A stretch of 38,574 bases of DNA from CAVPDG01 sp963702535. GTDB lineage: Bacteria > Chloroflexota > Anaerolineae > Anaerolineales > UBA4823. Under the pieces are notes generated by a model that was given only the letters and a program-made list of their open reading frames with translations, was not told the origin of the DNA and searched no databases. A program made the position numbers and the translations under genes. Positions within the stretch are counted from its first letter, which is position 1. Every line of letters begins with the position of its first letter. Location of the stretch: contig CAVPDG010000001.1 in NCBI GenBank assembly GCA_963702535.1, positions 1 through 38,574 of the forward strand. The letters run 5' to 3'. This document shows positions 1 to 7,597 of the stretch, piece by piece.

Positions 1-536
1 TTTACTGGTTTCTCTGTGCTGGTATTAGTGCTCTGCGCCGGCTGGATCTGGTTCTCGCGCATTCAGCCGGGGAACGCGCCGCTGAGGGATAACCCTGCTC
101 CACAGAAGGGCTTTCTTGCCCCAGGTTTCACCCTGGAATCGAATACCGGTGAGAACTCAGCCTGGCAGATCAACAAGGGAAGGTGCTTCTCATCAATTTC
201 TGGACAAGTTGGTGTCCGCCATGCCGGGCTGAAATGCCGGCAATCCAGCGCGTGTACAAGGAATACCAGGCTGACGGCTTGGTAGTCATTGCGATCAATG
301 CCACCGACCAAGACGAGCTTGCATCCGTACAGTCCTTCATCGCTGACAGGCAACTCACTTTCCCAATTTTATTGGACAAGGATGGCGAGGTCTCTCGGCT
401 GTACAATCTCCATTCATTGCCAACGTCTTTCTTTGTCGACCCGAACGGCATCATCCAGGAAGTCGTCATCGGGGGACCCATGGCAGAAGCCCTTCTTCGG
501 TCTCGGATAGAGCGCCTAATGGAAGAGTCACAATAA
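1..536 (+). CDS. TlpA/ResA-type membrane-anchored thioredoxin (5' partial, one frameshift)
   Basis: Thiol-disulfide oxidoreductase of the TlpA/ResA group, expected to act on the outer face of the membrane. The frame is open from base 1, so the true start may lie outside the window (GTG at 16 is the first start codon visible). A hydrophobic anchor (LVLVLCAGWIWF) is followed by a linker ending in PGFTLESNTGE, then the thioredoxin core with the WCPPC active site in INFWTSWCPPCRAEMP, and the cis-proline region LPTSFFVDPNG. A one-base deletion in the G run at 177-179 splits the gene; adding one G joins NKG to KVLLINFW. The stop overlaps the next start (TAATG), so it is translationally coupled to the Lgt-like gene. 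Family assignment is secure; the substrate is unknown. Confidence 0.85.
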
Positions 537-1314
537 TGCTGCCGATATTGAACGTCGGACCGCTCGCCTTACCGGTCCCTACCCTGGCGATTTTAGCCGG
601 GATATGGATCGCGATTTATCTCTCAGAAAGATTTCCGCGCCGTTTCGGATTGAGCGCAGGAAGTATATCGAACCTCATCCTTCTGATGCTTCTTTCTGGG
701 CTGCTCGGGGCAAGATTATCCTATCTCCGCGCTACCCACAAGCCTTTATTCAGAATCCCCTGGATATCCTGTCGCGCAATCCTGGCTTATTGGATCCATG
801 GGGTGGGATCGCTGTGGCGGTCATTACAGCTATCATCTACGGTCAGAGAAAGCGCCTGCCTTTCTGGAGGACATTGGACGTTCTGACCCCGGGATTCGCA
901 GCACTGGCAATCAGCATTGGATTCGCAAATCTCGCTTCGGGTGATGCTTTCGGCAAACCAACGGATTTACCCTGGGCGATCTATCTCTGGGGAGATTATC
1001 GCCACCCAACTCAGATTTATGAGATAATCCTCTTTGGCGTGTTGTTGGGCTTCATCTTAACCAATATGAAAACCTGGGTCGCTGCCAAAGCGGGGCTGCT
1101 CTTTCTGACCTTTCTGGCAGGCGCAGCCGCCATACACCTGTTCGTGGAGGCTTTCATTGGAGATAGTTTACTTTTTATTCAAACGTATCGATCCATGCAG
1201 ATAATTGCCTGGCTGGTGTTGGCGCTGTCCCTGTGGGGGATCCGCGAGCGCATCGGAAAGGATACCAGGAACAACCAGAACACCAATAATGAAAGCCCAA
1301 AGGAGATCATATGA
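536..1314 (+). CDS. Lgt-like (prolipoprotein diacylglyceryl transferase family) membrane protein, one frameshift
   Basis: Polytopic membrane protein resembling phosphatidylglycerol:prolipoprotein diacylglyceryl transferase. Family marks are the early GLLGARLSY segment, NPLDILSRNPGLLDPWGG, the GDAFGKPT loop and the hallmark RHPTQIYE. About 258 residues when rejoined, normal for Lgt. A one-base deletion near 725-732 splits it: the first frame ends its homology at GARLSYL and the second resumes at RYPQAFIQNPL. Where Lgt enzymes carry a conserved G-R-x-G-N motif, this one reads ISIGFANLASGDAFG: the Asn and the following Gly-acidic pair are kept but the Arg is absent, so it may be a paralogue with altered activity. 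It starts inside the stop of the thioredoxin gene and ends in an ATGA overlap with the DUF302 gene. Confidence 0.75.
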
Positions 1315-1721
1315 GCAATGAAATCGGTTTCGAAGTAAGCTTGAAATTGCCTTACGATCAAGCGATCGAGCAGGTGACCGCTGCGCTCAAGACTGAAGGC
1401 TTCGGCGTCCTTACGCACATTGATGTCAAGGCAACCTTGAAAGAGAAGCTAGGCGTTGATTTCCGCCCATATGCCATACTTGGAGCGTGCAATCCTCCGT
1501 TGGCTCACCGTTCGCTATCCCAGGAGCCGCGAGTAGGCTTGATGTTACCCTGCAATGTCACTGTCGAAGAGATTGCCCCAGGAATTACCATCGTCCGTAT
1601 AGCTAATCCTGAGATGATGATGACGGTAGGTGCTTTACAGGATAATGCAGGTTTGGTTGAGGTTGCGCAGGAGGCGCGCAGCCGTTTGGAACGCGTGAGC
1701 GAGAAACTAAAGGCAGCATGA
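1311..1721 (+). CDS. DUF302 family protein
   Basis: A 136-residue soluble protein with the DUF302 pattern: a beta-alpha N-terminus (LPYDQAIEQVTAALKTEGFG), a central FRPYAILGACNPPLAHRSL segment with the Cys-Asn-Pro-Pro typical of the family, then LMLPCNVTVEE and PEMMM. Members occur as stand-alone proteins or fused to other domains; no biochemical function is established and I do not assign one. The gene overlaps the upstream Lgt-like gene and the downstream SDR gene by ATGA, so it is co-translated with a thioredoxin/membrane group on one side and a pterin group on the other. Two cysteines could make it a partner of the thioredoxin, but that is speculation. Confidence 0.85.
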   Translation: MSNEIGFEVSLKLPYDQAIEQVTAALKTEGFGVLTHIDVKATLKEKLGVDFRPYAILGACNPPLAHRSLSQEPRVGLMLPCNVTVEEIAPGITIVRIANPEMMMTVGALQDNAGLVEVAQEARSRLERVSEKLKAA

Positions 1722-2440
1722 GCCTGGCTGGAAAGCATATCTTAATCACCGGCGGGGTGAAACGGATCGGCAGAGCTTACGCCCTCGGAGTAGCCAGGGC
1801 AGGTGGAACCGTTTCAATCCATACCGCACACTCCATCGATGAAGGGCAACTGCTCCTGGCAGAACTGCACCAACAAGGACAGGCGTACCTGGTGCAGGCA
1901 GATTTAAGCGATCCAAGCCAGGCAGCCGAGCTCGTCCAACGCGCCTGCCTGCATGGTCCGCTAGATGCCCTGGTCAATAACGCTGCCATCTTTGAGGATT
2001 TAGCCTGGAACAATACAGAACTCAATTCTTGGCAGCGCACCCTGAATATCAACTTAACCGCCCCTTTTTTGCTCAGCCAGGCGTTTGCCAGACAAATCCC
2101 CACCGGACGCGCCGGGAGGATTATCAATATATTGGATTGGCGTGCTTTACGTCCCGGAGCAGATCACCTGCCGTACACCGTCAGTAAAGCAGGCCTGGCC
2201 GCGCTCACACAGGCGCTCGCAGTTGCCCTTGCTCCAAACATCCAGGTCAACGGCATCGCCCTGGGGGCAATCTTGCCCCCGGCTGACGGCAGCGATCCAA
2301 CGCGGATTATTGAAAATGTGCCCGCCCGAAGATGGTCAACCCTGGACGAAGTCGTCGAAACCCTTCTTTTCCTGCTCGGCGGGCCTGAATTCATCACGGG
2401 TGAAATCATCCACCTTGACGGAGGCAGGCATTTAGTTTGA
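1718..2440 (+). CDS. SDR-family pteridine reductase-like protein (PTR1/FolM type)
   Basis: Short-chain dehydrogenase of 240 residues, probably NADPH-dependent. The cofactor motif reads ITGGVKRIGRA (residues 10-20), i.e. the TGxxxRxG form known from PTR1 and FolM rather than the usual TGxxxGxG. NNAA lies at 87-90. The catalytic stretch IINILDWRALRPG has Asp140 where classical SDRs have Ser, followed by Y153-x3-K157; an Asp at this position is characteristic of pteridine reductase PTR1. The C-terminus (FITGEIIHLDGGRHL) is typical SDR. The next genes are folB and folK, with folE convergent, so reduction of a dihydropterin is the likely job. Dihydromonapterin, dihydrobiopterin or dihydrofolate are all possible substrates. 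It starts in an ATGA overlap. Confidence 0.8.
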   Translation: MSLAGKHILITGGVKRIGRAYALGVARAGGTVSIHTAHSIDEGQLLLAELHQQGQAYLVQADLSDPSQAAELVQRACLHGPLDALVNNAAIFEDLAWNNTELNSWQRTLNINLTAPFLLSQAFARQIPTGRAGRIINILDWRALRPGADHLPYTVSKAGLAALTQALAVALAPNIQVNGIALGAILPPADGSDPTRIIENVPARRWSTLDEVVETLLFLLGGPEFITGEIIHLDGGRHLV

Positions 2441-2548
2441 TCAGGCTGAGCCTATCTCAGCGCTTGCGCAATGCTTAACGCCATTTGGAGAAAGTGGGTG
2501 ACGGATGATCGCCATTCACATCTACCCACCTCAAATATAGGAGACGGT

Positions 2549-2905
2549 ATGGATCAGGTATTCATTAGAGATTTAGTCGCCCGAGGAATCATTGGGGTCA
2601 ACGACTGGGAGCGGGAAAAACCGCAGGAAATACTCATCAATATCACCATGTTCGCAGATCTCACCAAAGCCGGAGCGAGCGATGACATCCAAGATTGTGT
2701 AAACTACCGTACCGTAGCGAAAAAGGTACAGGCGCATGCCGAGACTGCCCAGAGATACACCGTTGAAGCCCTGGCCGCAGATTTGGCATCCATCTGCCTT
2801 GATATGCCCGGGGTGCAAAAGGTTCGCATCCGGGTTGAGAAACCCGGCGCAAGCCGTTTTTCGCGCTCCGTAGGAGTCGAGATAGAACGCAGCCGTGATG
2901 GATGA
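2549..2905 (+). CDS. folB: dihydroneopterin aldolase
   Basis: FolB converts 7,8-dihydroneopterin to 6-hydroxymethyl-7,8-dihydropterin and glycolaldehyde in folate synthesis. From ATG 2549 the protein has 118 residues, the normal size. This start is chosen over upstream in-frame codons because AGGAG (2539-2543) sits five bases before it and the protein then begins MDQVFIRDLVARGIIGVND, as family members do. Family residues are visible: the Glu in DWEREKPQEI, the Tyr in VNYRTVAKKV, the Glu in YTVEALAA and the Lys in VRIRVEKPGASRF. The 108 bp after the SDR gene hold nothing else that I recognise. The 3' end overlaps folK. Confidence 0.93.
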   Translation: MDQVFIRDLVARGIIGVNDWEREKPQEILINITMFADLTKAGASDDIQDCVNYRTVAKKVQAHAETAQRYTVEALAADLASICLDMPGVQKVRIRVEKPGASRFSRSVGVEIERSRDG

Positions 2906-3332
2906 ACATTGCTTTTACCTGGTGCTCGGCTCGAATATTGCTCCGGAGCAAAATTTGCCTCTGGCGATTGAAATATTAAATAAATTAGTTCGAATCGGAA
3001 CGGTTTCATCCATTTGGGAGTCCCCAGCGGTCGGCTCTCCAGGTCCCAATTTCCTCAATGTAGCCATCCAGGTCCAATCGAGCTTGCAGCCGGATGCGCT
3101 CAAACATTTGGTGCTCAGAAATATTGAAGCATATTTGGGACGCCAGAGGATGGAAGACAAGAACGCGCCGCGCACTATCGATATCGATATCGTCATTGTC
3201 GATGGCAATGTCATCGATGACCAGGTTTGGAAACAAGCCCATCTGGCAATCCCGCTGGCTGAAATCATCCCCGAGATAAGAAAATATGGCACTGGCGAGT
3301 CGCTCAAGCAGAGAAGCAAGCGCTTAGCCTAA
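2898..3332 (+). CDS. folK: 2-amino-4-hydroxy-6-hydroxymethyldihydropteridine pyrophosphokinase
   Basis: HPPK transfers pyrophosphate from ATP to 6-hydroxymethyldihydropterin, the step after FolB. Visible family motifs: YLVLGSNIAPEQNL at the N-terminus, the ESPAVGSPGPNFLNVA loop, and the metal/pyrophosphate motif RTIDIDIVIVDG. The usual R-F-G-PR segment is recognisable as RMEDKNAPRTIDID. About 144 residues, slightly short for the family; the C-terminal LAIPLAEIIPEI is the usual H-P-R-x-x-x-R-x-F-V-L-x-P-L region in divergent form. GTG 2895 directly precedes ATG 2898; I prefer the ATG, which lies inside the end of folB. No folP is seen in the window. Confidence 0.9.
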   Translation: MDEHCFYLVLGSNIAPEQNLPLAIEILNKLVRIGTVSSIWESPAVGSPGPNFLNVAIQVQSSLQPDALKHLVLRNIEAYLGRQRMEDKNAPRTIDIDIVIVDGNVIDDQVWKQAHLAIPLAEIIPEIRKYGTGESLKQRSKRLA

Positions 3333-3385
3333 GCGCGCCTCGATCAGCAAGCGCACCGATCTACATCTCAACCAGTCAGTTTGAA

Positions 3386-3405
3386 CAGCCGCGCATGCGT
3401 GGCTG
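3386..3405. terminator. Inverted repeat between convergent folK and folE
   Basis: CAGCC-N10-GGCTG with an almost self-complementary centre (GCGCATGCGT) forms a 10-bp stem with a single weak pair and no true loop. It sits between the convergent folK and folE stops, where a bidirectional terminator is expected. There is no T tract on either side, so the terminator call is weak. Confidence 0.35.
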
Positions 3406-3407
3406 AA

Positions 3408-4043
3408 TCAGAAGATCGGTGGTGAGCCCCGGGAGATATTCGCCAGAAACTCCTGGCGCGTGGCGATATTTTTCCTGAAGTAACCCAACATTGCTGAGGT
3501 AGTCATACGTGCATCATGCTTTTTCACTCCACGCATGGCTGTACACAGGTGAAGCCCCTCAATAACAACCGCAACGCCGATCGGGTGAAGTAGCTCGTCC
3601 AGAAATTCTGCGATCTGGCGGGTCATCCGCTCCTGCACTTGCAGGCGTCTGGCGTACATATCCACCAGCCTGGGGATCTTGGATAATCCCAGCACTTTTC
3701 CTTTTGGCAGGTAAGCTACGTGCGCCCTACCAATAAAGGGCAACATATGGTGCTCGCAAAGACTATAGAATTCGATATCGCGCACAACCACCATTTCATC
3801 GTAAACAACATCGAACACGGCATCGTTCACCAACTCTACCGGATCCACCCTGTAACCTGCCAGGAGTTCTGCGTACATACGGGAAACCCGATCGGGTGTA
3901 TTCTTCAAGCCCTGCCGGTCTGGATCTTCTCCGATGGCGTTCAGGATTTGGACAATTGACTGCTGGATTGCCTTGAAATCGATTTCTTTATCATCATGCA
4001 AATCAGCAATTTTATGCAAGGAATTGTAGTCGTTCGTATCCAT
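3408..4043 (-). CDS. folE: GTP cyclohydrolase I
   Basis: FolE opens the GTP ring to give 7,8-dihydroneopterin triphosphate, the first committed pterin step. The 211-residue protein has the complete type I signature: TPDRVSRMYAELLAGY, the zinc-site segment SLCEHHMLPF (Cys96, His98/His99), the substrate-binding GLSKIPRLVDMYARRLQ and the second zinc Cys167 in GLHLCTAMRGVKK. The C-terminal MTTSAMLGYFR is standard. The N-terminal ~25 residues are an acidic lead seen in many bacterial forms. It is convergent with folK and transcribed away from hpf, with its own promoter-like sequence at 4083-4111. The C-terminal tail (ISRGSPPIF) is atypical but short. Confidence 0.96.
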   Translation of the reverse strand: MDTNDYNSLHKIADLHDDKEIDFKAIQQSIVQILNAIGEDPDRQGLKNTPDRVSRMYAELLAGYRVDPVELVNDAVFDVVYDEMVVVRDIEFYSLCEHHMLPFIGRAHVAYLPKGKVLGLSKIPRLVDMYARRLQVQERMTRQIAEFLDELLHPIGVAVVIEGLHLCTAMRGVKKHDARMTTSAMLGYFRKNIATRQEFLANISRGSPPIF

Positions 4044-4070
4044 AACCGTCCCAATTGAGCATGATTGAAT

Positions 4071-4111
4071 GTTCCGGACGAAAGTTTACCCGGAACAGTA
4101 GAAGACGTCAA
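4071..4111 (-). promoter_or_regulatory. folE promoter with inverted repeat over the -10 box
   Basis: On the minus strand TTGACG (4106-4111) and TAAACT (4083-4088) are separated by 17 bp, a good sigma-70-type pair ~40 bp before the folE start codon. The arms GTTCCGG (4071-4077) and CCGGAAC (4090-4096) form a perfect 7-bp inverted repeat with a 12-bp spacer that encloses the -10 box, a layout typical of a repressor operator. The binding protein is unknown. Confidence 0.55.
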
Positions 4112-4120
4112 CAGAAATGC

Positions 4121-4152
4121 AAAACGGCAGTAGCCCGGGCTACTGCCGTTTT
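4121..4152. terminator. Perfect 32-nt palindrome, bidirectional rho-independent terminator
   Basis: Sixteen bases starting AAAACGGCAG are followed directly by their exact reverse complement ending CTGCCGTTTT, so a GC-rich stem is flanked by A4 and T4 on both strands. It lies 26 bp beyond the hpf stop and separates hpf from the folE promoter. Confidence 0.8.
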
Positions 4153-4177
4153 ATGATCAGACTCCATCCAGCGAAGC

Positions 4178-4747
4178 TTACCCGACTTCTGGCTCGATCA
4201 AACCAAAGGTCCCATCGCGCCGTTTGTAGAGCACGTTGACTGAATGCGTTACAGCGTTGTAGAAAATAAAGAAATTCTCGTGCCCCAGCAGGCTCATCTG
4301 CTCAAGGGCTTCCATCTCATCCATTGGATTTAATATGAAGCGTTTCCGGCGGGCAATAATTGGGCCGAGTTCTGTGCTCTCCTCTTCCTCAGCCACTGTC
4401 TCGGGTGCAACATCCGCGGCTGATCTGCCATCCCCTCTCCCACGGTTGCGTTTACCCTTGTACCGCTCAATCCTGCGCTGGAGCTTATCCAAGGCTTCAT
4501 CCAACGCCGTGAAAATGTCATCGGCGCGCTCTTCGGAGCGGAGGATATAGCCCTTGCCTCTGACGGTGATTTGTGCAACCTGCCGGTCGGATGCACTCCG
4601 GGCTGACTTTACATAGGCAACATCAACTCGTGCTTCTTCAATCCCTGGTAGATAGCGGTCCAGCTTTGACACTCGCTTGGTGACGTAGTCCTGAATGCGA
4701 TCTGTTACTTCCATATTCCTTCCGTAAATTTCTACATCAAGCGTCAT
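4178..4747 (-). CDS. hpf: ribosome hibernation promoting factor, long form
   Basis: Long HPF dimerises 70S ribosomes into inactive 100S particles in stationary phase or stress. The start at 4747 is set by a strong AGGAGG five bases upstream; 189 residues follow. The N-terminal ribosome-binding domain (about 1-100) begins MTLDVEIYGRNMEVTDRIQD and includes DDIFTALDEALDKLQRRIERYK; a charged linker follows; the C-terminal dimerisation domain (about 130-187) has the family sequence VRRKRF-like IARRKRFILNPMDEMEALEQ and GHENFFIFYNAVTHSVNVLY with YKRRDGTFGLIEP. It stands alone between its own promoter-like sequence (4772-4801) and terminator (4121-4152). Confidence 0.95.
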   Translation of the reverse strand: MTLDVEIYGRNMEVTDRIQDYVTKRVSKLDRYLPGIEEARVDVAYVKSARSASDRQVAQITVRGKGYILRSEERADDIFTALDEALDKLQRRIERYKGKRNRGRGDGRSAADVAPETVAEEEESTELGPIIARRKRFILNPMDEMEALEQMSLLGHENFFIFYNAVTHSVNVLYKRRDGTFGLIEPEVG

Positions 4748-4771
4748 GCCAGCCTCCTTTTCCTGAATTAT

Positions 4772-4801
4772 AGTATAGTACCATCCTGACCTTTGGGGCA
4801 A
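4772..4801 (-). promoter_or_regulatory. hpf promoter
   Basis: Minus-strand TTGCCC (4796-4801) and TATACT (4772-4777) are 18 bp apart; a second TATAAT overlaps just downstream. The expected transcript starts about 20 bp before the hpf ribosome-binding site. The element begins a few bases beyond the comF stop. Confidence 0.5.
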
Positions 4802-4805
4802 GACA

Positions 4806-5523
4806 CTACAATGCCCTAGCCAGTGTGAGACAATAAACCTGGTCAGCTCCATCCATGCGCAGCGCAGTAGCACAGGCATCTAATGTAGCGGAGCTGGTGG
4901 CTACATCATCGATCAAAAGCACACTCTGGCTAGCAACGACATCCCGCCTGGCGCTGAATGCGCCAGACACATTGTCCTTCCTCTCAGCGATGGACAAGCC
5001 CACCTGTGAGTGGGTTTCGCGCCTCCTTTGCAGGGCTCCTGGCGCATAAGGCAGACCCAATGCCAGAGAGAAGGGGTGGGCGATGAGAGCCGCCTGATTA
5101 TATCCACGTTCTTTCAAGCGTGCAATCCCAAGCGGAACAGGCGCTACAATTCCCACGTCCCATCCTTGCGCCAGAAATAAGGGAGCAAAGCGGCTCGGCG
5201 AGCCTTTCTCCCAGGGCGATATTCTTCCGGTATTTCAATTGGTGGAGTGCATTCCGCACCGGTCCATCAAAAGCAGCCCAGGATCTCAGCGCATCGAAAT
5301 TTGGGGGCGAATTTTTACACCTGGAGCACACATCGCCAGATTGTAACTGTTGACCACAGCGCTTACAAATTGGAGGCTGGATAATGTGAACCTTGCTCCT
5401 ACAATCCGGGCACCACCGATCTCCCTTGCTCCCACAACCCCCACACAAAGGAGGATAGAGCCAATCAATTGCCGTCCAAAGCCTTTGATGAAGCCGGTAC
5501 GCCGGTCGAGCCGGTCCGGTCAT
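4806..5523 (-). CDS. comF: ComF family phosphoribosyltransferase-like protein (one frameshift)
   Basis: ComF proteins are linked to DNA uptake in competent bacteria, but are widespread and often of unknown role. N-terminal part: an amphipathic stretch DWLYPPLCGGCG leading into a four-cysteine zinc ribbon (CGGCGSKGDRWCPDC) and a second Cys cluster (CKRCGQQLQSGDVCSRC). C-terminal part: VAPVPLGIARLKERGYNQ, then QRRRETHSQVGLSIAERKDN and the PRPP-binding loop VLLIDDVATSSATLDACA. The two parts are in different frames; the join lies near 5165-5185, with a one-base change bringing LFLAQGWDVGIVAPVP into register. The reconstructed length of ~238 residues matches the family. It sits alone between the tad genes and hpf. 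Confidence 0.85.
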
Positions 5524-5577
5524 ATGACGCCTCGGTCAGACCCGTGATGTTTTCATGCTAATGGATCGATGATTTTG

Positions 5578-6531
5578 CTACCCACCGAACAGTACAGCAT
5601 TGAGTGCAGAGCGCATCAACATGAGCAATGCCGGAGTCATCAGCACGATGCAAATGGAAGGAAATATCAGGATCGCCATCGGGATCAGCATCTTAATCGG
5701 CGCTTTATGAGCTTCTTCCTCGGCGTGTTGCCGGCGTTTGATGCGCATCTGGTCAGCCTGGATCCGCAGAACTTTAGCCATGCTAACACCGAGCTGCTCG
5801 CTTTGGATAACAGCCGCTACAAAGCTGGTCATCTCAGGAATACCCATGCGGTCTGCCATATCCCGTAAAGCTTCGCGCCTCAATTTGCCCAGTTGGATCT
5901 CGCGGATCACCCTGCCAAGCGCTAACGCCAGCTCATTATCCCATTTCTCATACACCTTCGCCATGGCCCCATCGAAACCAAGCCCAGCTTCAACGCAAAT
6001 CGTCAGCAAATCGAGCGCATCCGGCATCGCTTTGCGGATCTCTTTTTGCCGGCGCTGGATCTTACTCGTCAATAACAGGTCAGGTAGATAAAAGCCAAAG
6101 AGGACGAAGAAAGCCACAATGAATAATTTTCGCCCCCAGCTCCAGTCTGGGAGGCCAATCGTCATCAAGAACAAGAGCAAGCCGCCGATAAAAATTGCCG
6201 CCAGAAACCTGGATGCCCAGAAAATCGTGGGATCAATGCCGCGCGGATTCCCAGCCAGCTCCAGGCGATGGGCGGTATTCTGCAAAGCATTTTGGGGAGT
6301 GAATTTGACAGCAAACTGCCCGAATTTTCGCGCCAGCGGGAAAACCACCCGCTCGGTCAGTGGCTGAGATAGCTCAATCTCTTCCAGCGTGGCTGATTGT
6401 CCACGCATGGCATACTCAGCCAGCCTTTCTTGCAGTGGATCATCGCCCTGGTTTTCACGCATACCAATAACAATGAGCGTTATCGCGCCACCAAGTACAA
6501 CCAGAATGATCAGAATTAGCACAATCGTCAT
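5578..6531 (-). CDS. tadC: Tad pilus inner-membrane platform protein TadC (T2SS F family)
   Basis: One of the two GspF-type membrane proteins that, with TadB, forms the platform driven by the TadA ATPase. 317 residues: N-terminal membrane helix (IVLILIILVVLGGAITLIVI), a cytosolic stretch, then a helix pair around residues 110-155, the T2SSF domain with PDALDLLTICVEAGLGFDGA and LRDMADRMGIPEMTSFVAAV, EQLGVSMAKVLRIQADQMR, and a C-terminal helix pair. Start supported by GGAGG six bases upstream. It is the last gene of the flp-cpaB-tadZ-tadA-tadB-tadC series, 70 bp after tadB. Confidence 0.9.
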   Translation of the reverse strand: MTIVLILIILVVLGGAITLIVIGMRENQGDDPLQERLAEYAMRGQSATLEEIELSQPLTERVVFPLARKFGQFAVKFTPQNALQNTAHRLELAGNPRGIDPTIFWASRFLAAIFIGGLLLFLMTIGLPDWSWGRKLFIVAFFVLFGFYLPDLLLTSKIQRRQKEIRKAMPDALDLLTICVEAGLGFDGAMAKVYEKWDNELALALGRVIREIQLGKLRREALRDMADRMGIPEMTSFVAAVIQSEQLGVSMAKVLRIQADQMRIKRRQHAEEEAHKAPIKMLIPMAILIFPSICIVLMTPALLMLMRSALNAVLFGG

Positions 6532-6601
6532 GACAACGCCTCCTCCGAACTTGATCGCTCTAAATACTGAATAATCGGGTATTGAGCGGGTCCGGACATT
6601 A

Positions 6602-7570
6602 CTAGACCTCGATATTCGAAATCTTACGCATCACAAAATAGCCAGCCAGGATCATCACACCAGCAATCACAAGGGCAACGATACCCACAATACGTGTTTC
6701 GGGATTAAAGAATTGCATCATGTAGGGGCGGTTGAGCACCCATAGGGCTCCGAAGATGAACAGCGGCATCATCGATAGGAAACGTCCCGAGTACATCACC
6801 TGCGATGTCAATACGCGAATCTCGCCCTTGATCCGCACACGCTCACGAATGGTGTGGGAGATCGTATCCAGGATTTCCGCCAGATTGCCGCCTACCTCCC
6901 GCTGAACATTCATGGCAGCCACAACCAGGTCAAGGTCTTCACTGGGAATGCGCCGCAGCAGGTTTTCCAGAGCTCGCTCCATCGTGATGCCTAACTGCAT
7001 CTCTTGCACAACCCTGCGGAATTCGTCGGAGATTGGCGCTGGCAGTTCTCTACTCACCGCCTCCATTGCCTGCATGGTTGAATATCCGGCTCTCAAGCCA
7101 TTGACCATTAAGTTCAGCATGTCGGCAAGCTGGTCATTGAAGCGGGTCAAGCGTTGGCTCTGCTGGCGACGCACATAAAAACGTGGCAGCATCATACCGA
7201 TCAGAAGCCCGATAATACCCACGAGGATATTGCGCCCGAGGAAATACCAGCAAAGCGCTCCGGCAGCCAGCCCGATCAGGACAACCACAAAAACATATTC
7301 GCCAGCCTTCAGCTTGAGATCGGCACGCGCCAGTTCCCGAGCGACTTTTTCACCCCAGCTCGATTTCTCTACCTGGACGTTGAACCAATCTTTGACCGCC
7401 GCTGATTTTTCACCCTTACTGGCTTTCGCAGCGGCTTCATCTTCGATATAGCGACCCAGCCGCTCTTCTACCAAAGAGCGCTCACTGGTTACGGTGATGG
7501 CAATCCCAACCACAAGCAGGATCAAAGCCAATCCCCCGCCCATCAGCAGAATTAATGGAAGAAGTGACAT
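6602..7570 (-). CDS. tadB: Tad pilus inner-membrane platform protein TadB (T2SS F family)
   Basis: 322-residue membrane protein pairing with TadC. An N-terminal helix is followed by a charged segment (RLGRYIEDEAAAKASKGEKS) that includes the TadB-typical E-R-L, two central helices (YVFVVVLIGLAAGALCWYF and ILVGIIGLLIGMMLP), then the T2SSF domain: FNDQLADMLNLMVNGLRAGY, MEAVSRELPAPISDEF, ALENLLRRIPSEDLDLVVAA and REVGGNLAEILDTISHTIRE. Two C-terminal helices close the protein. It lies 27 bp downstream of tadA. Order and size match other Tad loci; assignment to TadB rather than TadC follows gene order and the conserved N-terminus. Confidence 0.9.
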   Translation of the reverse strand: MSLLPLILLMGGGLALILLVVGIAITVTSERSLVEERLGRYIEDEAAAKASKGEKSAAVKDWFNVQVEKSSWGEKVARELARADLKLKAGEYVFVVVLIGLAAGALCWYFLGRNILVGIIGLLIGMMLPRFYVRRQQSQRLTRFNDQLADMLNLMVNGLRAGYSTMQAMEAVSRELPAPISDEFRRVVQEMQLGITMERALENLLRRIPSEDLDLVVAAMNVQREVGGNLAEILDTISHTIRERVRIKGEIRVLTSQVMYSGRFLSMMPLFIFGALWVLNRPYMMQFFNPETRIVGIVALVIAGVMILAGYFVMRKISNIEV

Positions 7571-7597
7571 AAGGATCCACCTATCGATGAATTACGG

